Source: CAYUNE01 sp964446115 (GTDB taxonomy: Bacteria; Desulfobacterota; Desulfobulbia; Desulfobulbales; Desulfobulbaceae). From it: 64,000 nt of DNA. Below are positions 33,197-41,359 of the stretch, piece after piece; the stretch's first letter is position 1, and each line of letters starts with the position of its first letter. The position numbers were made by a program, and so were the translations under genes. Under the pieces are notes generated by a model. It was not told the DNA's origin and did not search any database. It saw only the letters and a list, made by a program, of their open reading frames with translations. Location of the stretch: NCBI GenBank assembly GCA_964446115.1, contig CAYUNE010000027.1, positions 1 through 64,000 on the forward strand, written 5' to 3'.

Positions 33197-33802
33197 TTAT
33201 TCGATGAGAAAATCATCCCGGCGGTTCTGGGACCAGGAAAATTCATCCTGGCCGGGAAAGAGGGGCCGTTCCTCTCCGTAACTGACAGTGCGGATACGGT
33301 GGGTCTCCACACCCAGCTGGATAAGATAGTTTTTGGCGTTGATGGCCCGGCGTTCACCAAGGGCGAGGTTGTACTCGTTGGTGCCCCGCTCGTCGCAGTT
33401 GCCTTCGATCACCACGTTTACCGCCGGATTGTTTTTCAGGTAATCACTGTTCTGTTCCAGGCGGCTGGTCTGATCGGAACGGATGGCGGCCGAGTCGAAG
33501 TCGAAGTAGATGGGCATCATCTCCGGTGAGGATCGACCGTGCAGTTTTTTATACTCATCGCTGTTCCGGTCAGCGGCCAGGGAATCGTTTTTTCCCGTTG
33601 CATCAAGAGTTTCATCCACCGGGCCCATGTCCTCGCCAATGATGCCCGATGCCGGCGGCGGATACTCAATGGATTTTCCCTCCGGCATGTTGTCGGAGGA
33701 GACCGAGCCGTGCGGGCTCAGGGTTTTCTTGGCGCATCCGCCCATCAGGACGAGTGAGCAGCACAGCGATATGGCAATGAAGAGTCGAAAGGGTGTTTTC
33801 AT
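33197..33802 (-). CDS. pal: Peptidoglycan-associated lipoprotein
   Basis: Outer-membrane lipoprotein that ties the membrane to peptidoglycan within the Tol-Pal system. Signal peptide with lipobox LMGGC near residue 22, a long disordered linker, then an OmpA-like domain with YFDFDSAAI, IEGNCDERGTNEYN and LALGERRA. 201 residues. AAGGAG precedes the ATG at 33802. No tol genes are adjacent. Confidence 0.93.
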   Translation of the reverse strand: MKTPFRLFIAISLCCSLVLMGGCAKKTLSPHGSVSSDNMPEGKSIEYPPPASGIIGEDMGPVDETLDATGKNDSLAADRNSDEYKKLHGRSSPEMMPIYFDFDSAAIRSDQTSRLEQNSDYLKNNPAVNVVIEGNCDERGTNEYNLALGERRAINAKNYLIQLGVETHRIRTVSYGEERPLFPGQDEFSWSQNRRDDFLIE

Positions 33803-33931
33803 GGTAATCTCCTTTCCATGATGACATTGTAGGTATGCACGTTCAGTCGTGGCCTGCCGACTCCGGCAAAGGATTCGGCGGCGGATTTCCCCAAGCACTC
33901 CCATCTTACCTGTTCACCTTGCAAGGTCAAG

Positions 33932-33969
33932 AAAAAACGGCGCTTCCCGGATATCCTTAGGGAGCGCCG
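33932..33969 (-). terminator. Terminator of the zinc-ribbon gene
   Basis: On the minus strand CGGCGCTCCC pairs with GGGAAGCGCCG (one bulge), followed by TTTTTT (33937-33932). Confidence 0.88.
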
Positions 33970-33996
33970 TATGTTTACTCGTCTTTTGATGTGGGC

Positions 33997-34440
33997 TCAG
34001 GCCTGCAGGGCCTTGCGCCATCCTTCCTCCTTGAGCCGGTTGACGCGGGCGATATTCCAGGAGGAGATTTTTTCCAGGTAGAGCCGCGGTTCTTTTTTAG
34101 CAAGTGACATGATCTCTTCGCGCTCGGCGAGGATATCGCGCTGTTCCCCCGGATACATTTCCTGCCAGGTGGCGTAGCCCTGATCAAAGATATACTCCGG
34201 TTGTACATGGGTGGGATCGATCATCAGTTTGGAAACGGCGAAAAAATGAGCCATATCCATATCATATTCGAGAATCCAGCCGTTGTCCCTGACCATGGTG
34301 GCACTGTCGTACTCCACATTCACCGAGCAGTGGGGACAGAAGAGGCGGGAGATAACCTCCTCGCCCATGACATTATCGCGCATGTGGAGTTGAACATTTT
34401 CTTTTCCGCATTCACATTTTTTCCTGACTTCACGACACAT
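33997..34440 (-). CDS. Zinc-ribbon protein of unknown function
   Basis: 147 residues. A four-cysteine ribbon is visible: KCECG near residue 9 and CPHC near residue 35, spaced like a CpXC or rubredoxin-like knuckle. The rest is mixed alpha/beta with a charged helical C-terminus. No catalytic motif. Single gene with its own terminator; function unknown. Confidence 0.75.
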   Translation of the reverse strand: MCREVRKKCECGKENVQLHMRDNVMGEEVISRLFCPHCSVNVEYDSATMVRDNGWILEYDMDMAHFFAVSKLMIDPTHVQPEYIFDQGYATWQEMYPGEQRDILAEREEIMSLAKKEPRLYLEKISSWNIARVNRLKEEGWRKALQA

Positions 34441-34674
34441 ATTTTCCTCCTGTGATTTCTTGCCCTATCATTTCTTGCGTTGACAGCCGGACCGGGGCCC
34501 GAAGTTTATCTGTGGGACCCGCTGGAGTTGTTCTGCCGCCGGGTTTGGCCGGCCATGTTTTGTACCGGCAAGGCAGGCGACAGGATAATACAAATGTGAA
34601 GGACGGGAGTTTTTGTCAACAAAAAACAAAGTGGAGCAAAAAAAAAAGCGGCTTGTCACGGCAAGGCGCCGATA

Positions 34675-34683
34675 TGCTATAAT
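34675..34683 (+). promoter_or_regulatory. Extended -10 promoter for the epimerase gene
   Basis: TGCTATAAT is a perfect -10 hexamer with the TG extension. A TTGTCA hexamer lies upstream but at 19 bp, so recognition probably relies on the extended -10. Repeat copy D then falls in the 5' leader. Confidence 0.6.
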
Positions 34684-34684
34684 A

Positions 34685-34762
34685 GGTTAACCACCCGTGA
34701 GCGCTGCAGCCAAGAGCGGCATATTAACACCTCCCGGGTCACGAAACCTGTGAGTGATAACA
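34685..34762. repeat. Dispersed element, copy D
   Basis: Ends in CCTGTGAGTGATAACA (34747-34762) and starts with GGTTAACCACCCGTGAG. The interior GCAGCCAAGAG is identical to copy C at 47363-47445, showing shared ancestry beyond the core. Confidence 0.65.
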
Positions 34763-34881
34763 AGAGCAGGAGCACATTTTCCCCGGGGAGACTCCCGATC
34801 CCTGCCGGGACGTCATTGCACCCGGGCATGGAGGCGACGGATAAGGGCGTAACTTCCTGACAATCAAAAAGGATTGAATTG

Positions 34882-35925
34882 ATGAGCAGATATGAGAATC
34901 TGAAGGAGAAACTGGCCGGTAGCTGTTCCACCTGGCTGATCACCGGAGTTGCCGGCTTCATCGGCTCCAACCTGCTGGAGACCCTGCTTGGGTTGAATCA
35001 ACGGGTGGTGGGTCTGGATAACTTCGCCACCGGTCACCGCTTCAATCTCGATAAGGTGGAGCGGGAGGTTACCCCGGAACAGTGGGAGAACTTTACCTTT
35101 GTGGAAGGGGATATCCGTGATCCCCAGGTAACCGCCCGGGTCTGCCGCGGGGTGGATTACGTTCTCCATCAGGCTGCCCTGGGATCGGTGCCCCGGTCCC
35201 TGGCCGATCCCCTGACCACCAACGACAACAACATCTCCGGTTTCCTGACCATGCTGGTCGCGGCCCGGGATGCCGGGGTCAAACGTTTTGTCTATGCCGC
35301 CTCCAGTTCCACTTACGGCGATCATCCCGATCTGCCCAAGGTCGAGGACAGAATCGGCAAGCCGCTGTCACCCTATGCAGTAACAAAACTGGTCAACGAA
35401 CTCTATGCCGATGTCTTTGCGCGATGCTATCAGACCGAGGCCATCGGCCTGCGCTATTTCAACATCTTCGGCCGGCGGCAGGATCCAAACGGGGCCTATG
35501 CAGCGGTCATCCCCCAGTGGGTCTCCGCCATGATCGGCGACGAGCGGGTCTTTATCAACGGCGACGGCGAGACCAGTCGTGACTTCTGTTACATCGACAA
35601 TGCCGTGCAGGCAAATCTGCTGGCGGCAACTGTTGAGGATCAGGAGGCCGTCAACCGGGTCTATAATGTTGCCGTGGGTGACCGCACCTCCCTCAACGAT
35701 CTCTACACCATGATCCGCCGGTTGCTGCTGTCCCGTTTTCCCCACCTGCGGGAAGCCCGTCCCGTTTACCGGGATTTCCGGCCGGGCGACGTTCGTCATT
35801 CCCTTGCCGATATCTCTCTGGCCCGTCGGCTGCTGGGCTATGAACCCAGCCACCGCATCGACGAGGGGCTGAGGGAGGCAATGGACTGGTATGTGGACGA
35901 TCTCTGCATCAGCAGCCCCATTTAA
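34882..35925 (+). CDS. NAD-dependent UDP-sugar 4-epimerase (WbpP/TviC type)
   Basis: Extended short-chain dehydrogenase, probably UDP-GlcNAc C4-epimerase for surface polysaccharide. Rossmann motif GVAGFIGSNL near 27; catalytic SSSTYG and YAVTK; the loop FGRRQDPNGAYAAVIP is typical of this subgroup. 347 residues. AAAAAGG precedes the ATG at 34882, preferred over the adjoining TTG. Substrate inferred from the family. Confidence 0.88.
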   Translation: MSRYENLKEKLAGSCSTWLITGVAGFIGSNLLETLLGLNQRVVGLDNFATGHRFNLDKVEREVTPEQWENFTFVEGDIRDPQVTARVCRGVDYVLHQAALGSVPRSLADPLTTNDNNISGFLTMLVAARDAGVKRFVYAASSSTYGDHPDLPKVEDRIGKPLSPYAVTKLVNELYADVFARCYQTEAIGLRYFNIFGRRQDPNGAYAAVIPQWVSAMIGDERVFINGDGETSRDFCYIDNAVQANLLAATVEDQEAVNRVYNVAVGDRTSLNDLYTMIRRLLLSRFPHLREARPVYRDFRPGDVRHSLADISLARRLLGYEPSHRIDEGLREAMDWYVDDLCISSPI

Positions 35926-35946
35926 CCCAGCTATTCCCGAATTTTT

Positions 35947-36624
35947 TTACAGCAGCGGCAGCTCCCGAGCGGCCAGTCGGAAGCTGCCGTCCGTCTCTTT
36001 CCACATATCGAGGATGACGGCGGCAGGGAAGAGGATGTGCAGGCGGGAGGCGATGATCTCTCTGCTGTCGGCGGTGATTTCCGGTGGTGTGTTGTGGTCG
36101 ATATTGTAGATTAGACCCAGCAGCTCCAGGCGCCGCTTCGCCAGAGCCGAGAGGGAGAGCAGCGTGTGGTTGATGGAGCCCAGGCGCGAGGAGGAGACCA
36201 GCAGCAGCCGGGCTCTCTGTTGCTCCAGGTAATCGAGCAGGGTCATCTCCCTGGTCAAGGGGACCATGAGCCCGCCGGCCCCCTCCACCAGGACGACCTC
36301 ATGGCTGCGGGCAAGGCGGCTGGTGTTTTCCGCCAGGACCTGCGGCCGGATCATCTCTCCGGCCAGTTCCGCTGCCAGATGCGGTGATGCCGGGAACGGG
36401 AAGGTGTAGGGACAGGTGATCCCGCCGTCGTCAAAGCGGTTCCATGCCATACCCATCAGCAACCTGTGGATGAGAATATCCCCGGAGATTTTCCCGCAAC
36501 CGGTCTGCACCAGTTTCTGGGTAATGACGTTTTTTCCAGCCAGCAGCAGCTGCCGGCCCAGCAGACCGGTTGCGACAGATTTACCGATTCCGGTATCGAT
36601 TCCCGAAATGTAGATAACAGCCAT
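35947..36624 (-). CDS. bioD: Dethiobiotin synthetase
   Basis: Closes the ureido ring of biotin using ATP and CO2. P-loop GIDTGIGKS at 8-16; the substrate loop has QKLVQTG; VEGAGGLMVPL is the second family block. 225 residues. 18 bp after bioC on the same strand. Confidence 0.93.
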   Translation of the reverse strand: MAVIYISGIDTGIGKSVATGLLGRQLLLAGKNVITQKLVQTGCGKISGDILIHRLLMGMAWNRFDDGGITCPYTFPFPASPHLAAELAGEMIRPQVLAENTSRLARSHEVVLVEGAGGLMVPLTREMTLLDYLEQQRARLLLVSSSRLGSINHTLLSLSALAKRRLELLGLIYNIDHNTPPEITADSREIIASRLHILFPAAVILDMWKETDGSFRLAARELPLL

Positions 36625-36642
36625 AAGCGCACTATCGGTTTT

Positions 36643-37413
36643 TCAGGGTGCTTTCACGGCAACGATGAAAAGCGGATGGTAGGTCAACGCCGCCCCCCGG
36701 GGACCGCTGAAATGTTCCCGGTATGCCGCGTTGAAACGGGCCAGCCGTTTTCTGTTCCAGGGTTCGGGTCTCAGGGCGTTGACTCCGGTTCGTCGCAGGT
36801 GGCGGAGGACTGCGGTCCCATCCCGAAACCAGAGGGTGCGGCGGTATTCCCGGGCAGCCAGCAGTGTCATGCTATGGGGCAGCAACCGGGTCGTTTCCTC
36901 CAGACAGCGGTAACGAAGACCGATGCCGCAAATCTCCCGTATCTCCCGCATATTATCCGGTCCATACAGGGAGAACGCCAAGATCCCCCCCGGCGCCAGG
37001 CCGGCGGCCAGCCGTTGCAGCAGTTCCCCGGGATCATGCAGCCAGTGAAAGGTGGATGAGGAGAGGATGCAGGTGAGCCCGCCCGGGATCTCAATCTCTT
37101 CGATATCCCCCGGCAGAAAGGTGACCAGGTGAAGGTGGTCGGCGATTTTCCGGAGCAGCAGAGGTTGCATCTCGTCCACCAGATCGTTGAGATAGAGCCG
37201 GTGGACGGCCCCGTGATAACGCGCCAGGAAGCGGCTGGTGAGGATACCGGTGCAACTGCCGATTTCCAGGGTGTACCGCGGCTTGATCCGCGCAACTTGT
37301 TCCAGGATGCCGAGAAGGTACTCGGCGGTGGTGCGCTGGATAGCCGCTTCCGCGTCATAGGTTGCGGCGGCGCGGCGGAAGCGTTGCCGGATCAGCTCCT
37401 TGCCGGCCTTCAT
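36643..37413 (-). CDS. bioC: Malonyl-ACP O-methyltransferase
   Basis: Starts biotin pimeloyl synthesis by methylating malonyl-ACP. SAM motif I is LEIGSCTGILT near 50; the family opening RFRRAAATYDAEA and the FHWLHDPGELL block are typical of BioC. 256 residues. Overlaps rmlD by 4 bp and leads into bioD. Confidence 0.88.
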   Translation of the reverse strand: MKAGKELIRQRFRRAAATYDAEAAIQRTTAEYLLGILEQVARIKPRYTLEIGSCTGILTSRFLARYHGAVHRLYLNDLVDEMQPLLLRKIADHLHLVTFLPGDIEEIEIPGGLTCILSSSTFHWLHDPGELLQRLAAGLAPGGILAFSLYGPDNMREIREICGIGLRYRCLEETTRLLPHSMTLLAAREYRRTLWFRDGTAVLRHLRRTGVNALRPEPWNRKRLARFNAAYREHFSGPRGAALTYHPLFIVAVKAP

Positions 37414-38306
37414 GTTTCAGGATGGTAACCGGCTTCGGTCAGCAGTTCGCGCCGGTGGCGGTGAACAAAGTCATCCACTTGCTCCTGCCAGGAGCGCATG
37501 ATATCAAGACCCGCCTGCCGCAACCGCTGGTTGCGAAGGATGGAGTTGGCGGGACGGTGGGTCGGGGTGGGATATTGCTCCGTGGTACAGGGTTCGAGGG
37601 AATGGGGTATCCCCATGGCCTCCAGAAAGAACGCGGCACCCCGGTACCAGGTAGTGTAGCCGTCGGCGGTGGCGTGGACCGTGCCGGTGATATCGGCATC
37701 AATCAGCCGCTTGATCTGCCTGGCCAGTTCAAAGGTCCAGGTAAGAGAGCCGTACTGGTCATCAACGACGCGTATGGTCCGCCGGGGATCACTCACGGCC
37801 AGCCGCAACATGGTTTTGAGAAAGTTGGCGCCCCCCATCCCATAGAGCCAGGCGGTGCGGATGATCAGGTGGTTGTCCAGGATTTCCCGCACCGCCTCCT
37901 CGCCCCTGAGCTTTGATTCGCCGTAGAGGGAGAGGGGGTTGACCCGATCCTCCTCGTCATAGGGGTGGGGAACATCTTTGCTGCCGTCAAACACATAATC
38001 GGTGGAGATGTGCAGCAGCCGCGCTCCCGCCTTTTCGGCCGCCTCCGCCAGAATCCGCGGACCTTCGCCGTTGACCCGGAGGCAGGTTTCCCGGTCGCTT
38101 TCGCAGCCGTCCACCCTGGTGTAGGCGGCGCAGTTGAGGATCACCTCCGGAGCGATCTCCGCCAGGCAGGCGGCGACTCTTTGTTGATCGGTGATGTCCA
38201 GTTCCCCTGATGCCAGGCAGTGAACACGATATTTTTTCTGCAGAACCCGCCGGCAGTCGGCGCCGAGCTGGCCGTTTCCTCCGGTGATCAGGATAGTGGT
38301 GGACAT
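37410..38306 (-). CDS. rmlD: dTDP-4-dehydrorhamnose reductase
   Basis: Final step of dTDP-L-rhamnose synthesis. NAD(P)-binding GGNGQLGAD at 8-16, catalytic YGESKLRGEEAV, and RTAWLYG. 298 residues. Between rmlA and bioC; rmlB and rmlC are not in the window. Confidence 0.93.
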   Translation of the reverse strand: MSTTILITGGNGQLGADCRRVLQKKYRVHCLASGELDITDQQRVAACLAEIAPEVILNCAAYTRVDGCESDRETCLRVNGEGPRILAEAAEKAGARLLHISTDYVFDGSKDVPHPYDEEDRVNPLSLYGESKLRGEEAVREILDNHLIIRTAWLYGMGGANFLKTMLRLAVSDPRRTIRVVDDQYGSLTWTFELARQIKRLIDADITGTVHATADGYTTWYRGAAFFLEAMGIPHSLEPCTTEQYPTPTHRPANSILRNQRLRQAGLDIMRSWQEQVDDFVHRHRRELLTEAGYHPET

Positions 38307-38339
38307 GGGAGCGTGTCGATCAGGGATGATTTGGAGGGA

Positions 38340-39215
38340 TCAGTCGTTTTCCTCGCGGAGAATATCCATGAGATATTGGCCGTACTGGTTTTTCAGCATG
38401 GAACCGGCCAGCCGTTCAAGCTGTTTTGCATCGATGTATCCCAAGCGATAGGCGATCTCCTCGATGCAGGCGATTTTCAGTCCCTGGCGGTCCTGCACCG
38501 CCTGGACGTAGGCGGAGGCCTGTTGTAGTGATTCATGGGTGCCGGTGTCAAGCCAGCAGTAGCCACGGCCCAGGAGCTCGACGCTGAGTCGGTTCCGCCT
38601 GAGATAGGTGTTGTTGATATCGGTGATCTCCAGTTCACCCCGGGCCGAGGGTTTGATCCCGGCGGCTATGGAGACCACATCGTTGTCGTAAAAGTAGAGG
38701 CCGGGAACGGCATAACGGGACTTCGGCCTGGCCGGTTTTTCTTCGATGCCGATAACCTTCTGCTCCTCGTCGAACTGGACAACGCCGTATCGTTCCGGAT
38801 CCTTGACCAGGTAGCCGAAGATGATGCCGCCCTCGGTGAGTTCGCTGCAGCGCCTGACGGTTTCCGCAAATCCGTGGCCGAAGAAGATGTTGTCCCCCAG
38901 GACCAGGCAAACCGAATCGTTGCCGATGAATTCCCGGCCCAGGAGAAAGGCCTGGGCGAGCCCCTCGGGACGCGGCTGGTCGGTGTAGGTGATGTGAAGC
39001 CCCAGGTGAGAACCGTTGCCGAACAGCTCGGAAAAGCGCGGCAGGTCATAGGGGGTGGAGATGAGCAGAATATCGCGGATGCCGGCGAGCATGAGAACCG
39101 AGAGCGGATAGTAGATCATCGGTTTGTCATAGACCGGAATCAGTTGTTTGCTCATGACCCGGGTGAGCGGAAATAGCCTGGTGCCGGAGCCGCCGGCGAG
39201 AATAATACCTTTCAT
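38340..39215 (-). CDS. rmlA: Glucose-1-phosphate thymidylyltransferase
   Basis: First step of dTDP-rhamnose synthesis. Nucleotide-binding signature LAGGSGTRLFPLT at 6-18, then KQLIPVYDKPMIYYPL and LGDNIFFGHG. 291 residues, full length. Divergent from the glycosyltransferase. Confidence 0.96.
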   Translation of the reverse strand: MKGIILAGGSGTRLFPLTRVMSKQLIPVYDKPMIYYPLSVLMLAGIRDILLISTPYDLPRFSELFGNGSHLGLHITYTDQPRPEGLAQAFLLGREFIGNDSVCLVLGDNIFFGHGFAETVRRCSELTEGGIIFGYLVKDPERYGVVQFDEEQKVIGIEEKPARPKSRYAVPGLYFYDNDVVSIAAGIKPSARGELEITDINNTYLRRNRLSVELLGRGYCWLDTGTHESLQQASAYVQAVQDRQGLKIACIEEIAYRLGYIDAKQLERLAGSMLKNQYGQYLMDILREEND

Positions 39216-39326
39216 CTTTTATGATATTCGCAGGTTGCCTGTCTTTTCTCGGAGTGGTATATGATAGCCCCATCTGTGTAAAAGGCTTATACTCCATTTG
39301 CAAGGAATTTTCAAAAGTCCTTTCCG

Positions 39327-39409
39327 CCGTAATTGATCGCAGGTACCGTATTTTCAGTTAAATCTCTCAGCCGCATAGTGAGGATATAAGCGGCCGGAAG
39401 AGATTTACG
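39327..39409. repeat. Dispersed core (copy L) plus a strong hairpin
   Basis: GTAATTGATCGCAGG (39329-39343) matches the end sequence of copy C and of the 249-bp element. Just after it, TAAATCTCT pairs with AGAGATTTA, continued by CCGC / GCGG, around a 15-nt loop (about 39358-39406). It sits between divergent rmlA and the glycosyltransferase gene. Confidence 0.55.
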
Positions 39410-39455
39410 CAAATCGGCGGCACCCGATCGGAACGGTTTGGAAACAGGTGTTTTT

Positions 39456-40370
39456 ATGGCCACGGAGCGAATCCTCATCATCAAACTCGGAGCGCTGGGA
39501 GATATCGTCCGCACCGAAGGGGTACTGCATGATATCCGCGCCCATCACCGGCAGGCGGAAATCACCGTCATGACAACTCCGGCCTACGAGTATATCTTCA
39601 GGCGCTGTCCCTGGGTGGATGATATCTTCCTCGATCCCCGCGATTCCCGCTGGAACCTGTCCCGGATGCTGCTGCTCGGCAGGCGGCTGAAGCAGAGACA
39701 ATGGGACCGGGTCTATGATCTCCAGAACGTCGGCAGGACAACGTTCTACCGTTTCCTCTTTTTCCGGGGAATTCCCTGGTCGGGCGCAGACCTGTGGCTT
39801 GCGCCGTTCACCGGCGGCAAGCGCCTCTCGCCCCTTGCCCATGCCGCGAATCAGCTCGCCGAAGCCGGCGTTCCCACTCGCCACACCCTGCATCCGGATC
39901 TCTCCTGGATGGCCGATAATGTTGATGAGCTGTTGCATGGGGCCGGAGTCAAGGGAGACTTCATCGCTCTTATTCCCGGTTGCTCGGCAAATCATCCGGA
40001 AAAACGCTGGCCCTATTACCGGGATCTGGCCGAACTTCTGCTGGCCCAAAAGCGGCAGGTGGTTACCATACTCGGTCCGGACGAGGAGGAGATGCGGGAC
40101 TGTTTACCGGGGATCATTCTCACCGGGCCCGGCGAATACCTGCCCCTGTTTCAACTTGCCGGGGTGCTGAAAAAGGCAGCCTTTGTGGTGGGCAACGATA
40201 CCGGGCCCAGCCATATCGCCTCCCATCTGGGCCGCCCGGGACTGGTCCTCTTCAGCGATCACGCCCCGGCCGCCATGACGGACATTGAGCGGGGCGGACT
40301 GACGGCAGTTGAGAGAGCGAACCTGGGGGATATCCCGGTCACCGAGGTCTTTGAAAAGATCCCCGGGTAA
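39456..40370 (+). CDS. Glycosyltransferase family 9 (heptosyltransferase-like)
   Basis: Probable LPS core sugar transferase. N-terminal ILIIKLGALGDIV is the GT9 opening; the C-terminal domain has IPGCSANHPEKRWP and VGNDTGPSHIAS, which binds the nucleotide sugar. 304 residues. Start at the ATG at 39456 with CAGGTG before it. The stop codon TAA (40368-40370) is inside the left arm of the 249-bp repeat, so the C-terminus may have been reset by its insertion. Confidence 0.92.
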   Translation: MATERILIIKLGALGDIVRTEGVLHDIRAHHRQAEITVMTTPAYEYIFRRCPWVDDIFLDPRDSRWNLSRMLLLGRRLKQRQWDRVYDLQNVGRTTFYRFLFFRGIPWSGADLWLAPFTGGKRLSPLAHAANQLAEAGVPTRHTLHPDLSWMADNVDELLHGAGVKGDFIALIPGCSANHPEKRWPYYRDLAELLLAQKRQVVTILGPDEEEMRDCLPGIILTGPGEYLPLFQLAGVLKKAAFVVGNDTGPSHIASHLGRPGLVLFSDHAPAAMTDIERGGLTAVERANLGDIPVTEVFEKIPG

Positions 40371-40615
40371 TTGATCTCACCACCGCATCTTCACGGGCTG
40401 GCTCCCGGCCGCATAACGGGGCTAAAGCGGCCCGGAGAGAGCCTGCAAATCTGAAACACCCGTGACCGGAAGCCGTCTCCTGTCTCAAGTGTTTCATTTA
40501 GCCCCGAGTGTCTCATTTTTATTGAAACAGTTCCGGGCAACCGGGTCGCCGGCCCAGGCGCGTCCGGGAGCGGCCGGGAGAGATCGGGTGAAGATGCGGT
40601 GGTGAGACCAATTAC
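40367..40615. mobile_element. 249-bp MITE-like element with 44-bp inverted ends
   Basis: Left arm 40367-40410 and right arm 40572-40615 are inverted repeats. A central 20-bp block (GTGAAGATGCGGTGGTGAGA and its complement) is exact and the outer CAATTAC and inner GGCCGGGAG also match. It has no coding capacity. The ends carry the family motif GTAATTGATCTCAC, and the interior has CCCGTGACCGG (40459-40469). No clear target-site duplication. It begins within the glycosyltransferase stop codon. Confidence 0.75.
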
Positions 40616-40910
40616 ACACCGCGGAGGCGTTCTTTTCCGCTAAACCTGAGTAACTCCCGGGGCCAAAGACGGCCCGGGGCGCTGCACCTTTTGACGGCGC
40701 CGTCGGCCATCATACTTTTTTTCTATTGTTTTTTCTGGAAAAGTGTCTCAAAAGTCTGCTGCTGATACATTTTTTTCGGCCTGCGCCCGGGTCCCGGCCC
40801 GGAGAGCTTCATTTTTATCTTTTTGTTCTTTCAGGAAAAATTCAGATTTTTTTGGTATGAATGGCCACCGAGGACAAAGGCGGCACATTCTTTGCAAAAT
40901 TCAACATGTT
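40616..40910. other. Non-coding stretch after the MITE-like element
   Basis: Contains a G/C-rich imperfect hairpin at about 40655-40680, the palindrome GACGGCGCCGTC at 40693-40704, and T-rich patches. I see no gene. Confidence 0.5.
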
Positions 40911-41150
40911 ATGGCGTTTGATGATCAATATATCCTGAAACTGATTACCCTGAGCAGGGAACTCATCGAGTTGGCGGCCGCGGGCAGCGCGGCTGCGGAC
41001 GACGACGGCTGCCTGTTGGTTTTCGGTATAGCCCAGGATTGCGGATACAAGATACACCAGGTCGCAAAACGCGAACTGGACTTTCATCGCCGGGGCACTT
41101 CCGTTCAATCATCGGTTGAAGGGAGAGGAGACGTTCCGGATTCCATGTAG
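40911..41150 (+). CDS. Small hypothetical protein
   Basis: 79 residues starting MAFDDQYILKLITLSRELIE, helical and charged, with a central DDDGCLLVFGIAQDCGYK segment holding two cysteines. It looks protein-like, but no ribosome site is visible and I do not recognise a family with certainty. Upstream of ccoN and on the same strand. Confidence 0.5.
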   Translation: MAFDDQYILKLITLSRELIELAAAGSAAADDDGCLLVFGIAQDCGYKIHQVAKRELDFHRRGTSVQSSVEGRGDVPDSM

Positions 41151-41286
41151 CACCGGCTGGGCTAAGGATCAGATAGAGGCAAAACAACACCAAAAAGAGA
41201 AACGGTCCGACTGCAAGGGAGGTGAAAACAACTCGGCCGCTCACACGAAAAAACGTCATCAAGTAAACGTATCGAAAATAAAATCC

Positions 41287-41344
41287 GTTGATCGCTCCCG
41301 ATTCCGGGGGTGAACAGGTGAATCGGGAAGCACGTGCGATCAAC
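41287..41344 (+). promoter_or_regulatory. Long bulged hairpin just before the ccoN ribosome site
   Basis: Left arm 41287-41304 (GTTGATCGC then TCCCGATTC) pairs fully with GAATCGGGA (41320-41328) and GCGATCAAC (41336-41344), leaving a 15-nt loop and a 7-nt bulge. It ends 1-2 bases before the GAGGAGGGAG Shine-Dalgarno. Either an RNA control structure or a DNA operator. Confidence 0.6.
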
Positions 41345-41359
41345 ACGAGGAGGGAGTGT

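Larger units (their letters stand above)
34441..34881. other. Intergenic region between divergent genes
   Basis: 441 bp between the zinc-ribbon gene and the epimerase gene. It holds an A-rich segment (about 34610-34650), an extended -10 promoter at 34675, repeat copy D at 34685-34762, and about 100 bp of G/C-rich leader with no gene that I can support. Confidence 0.6.

Noticed and set aside
40963..41259. Minus-strand frame with a hydrophobic segment upstream of ccoN
   Set aside because: No ribosome site, poor protein-like composition after the hydrophobic part, and overlap with the plus-strand small gene and ccoN leader.
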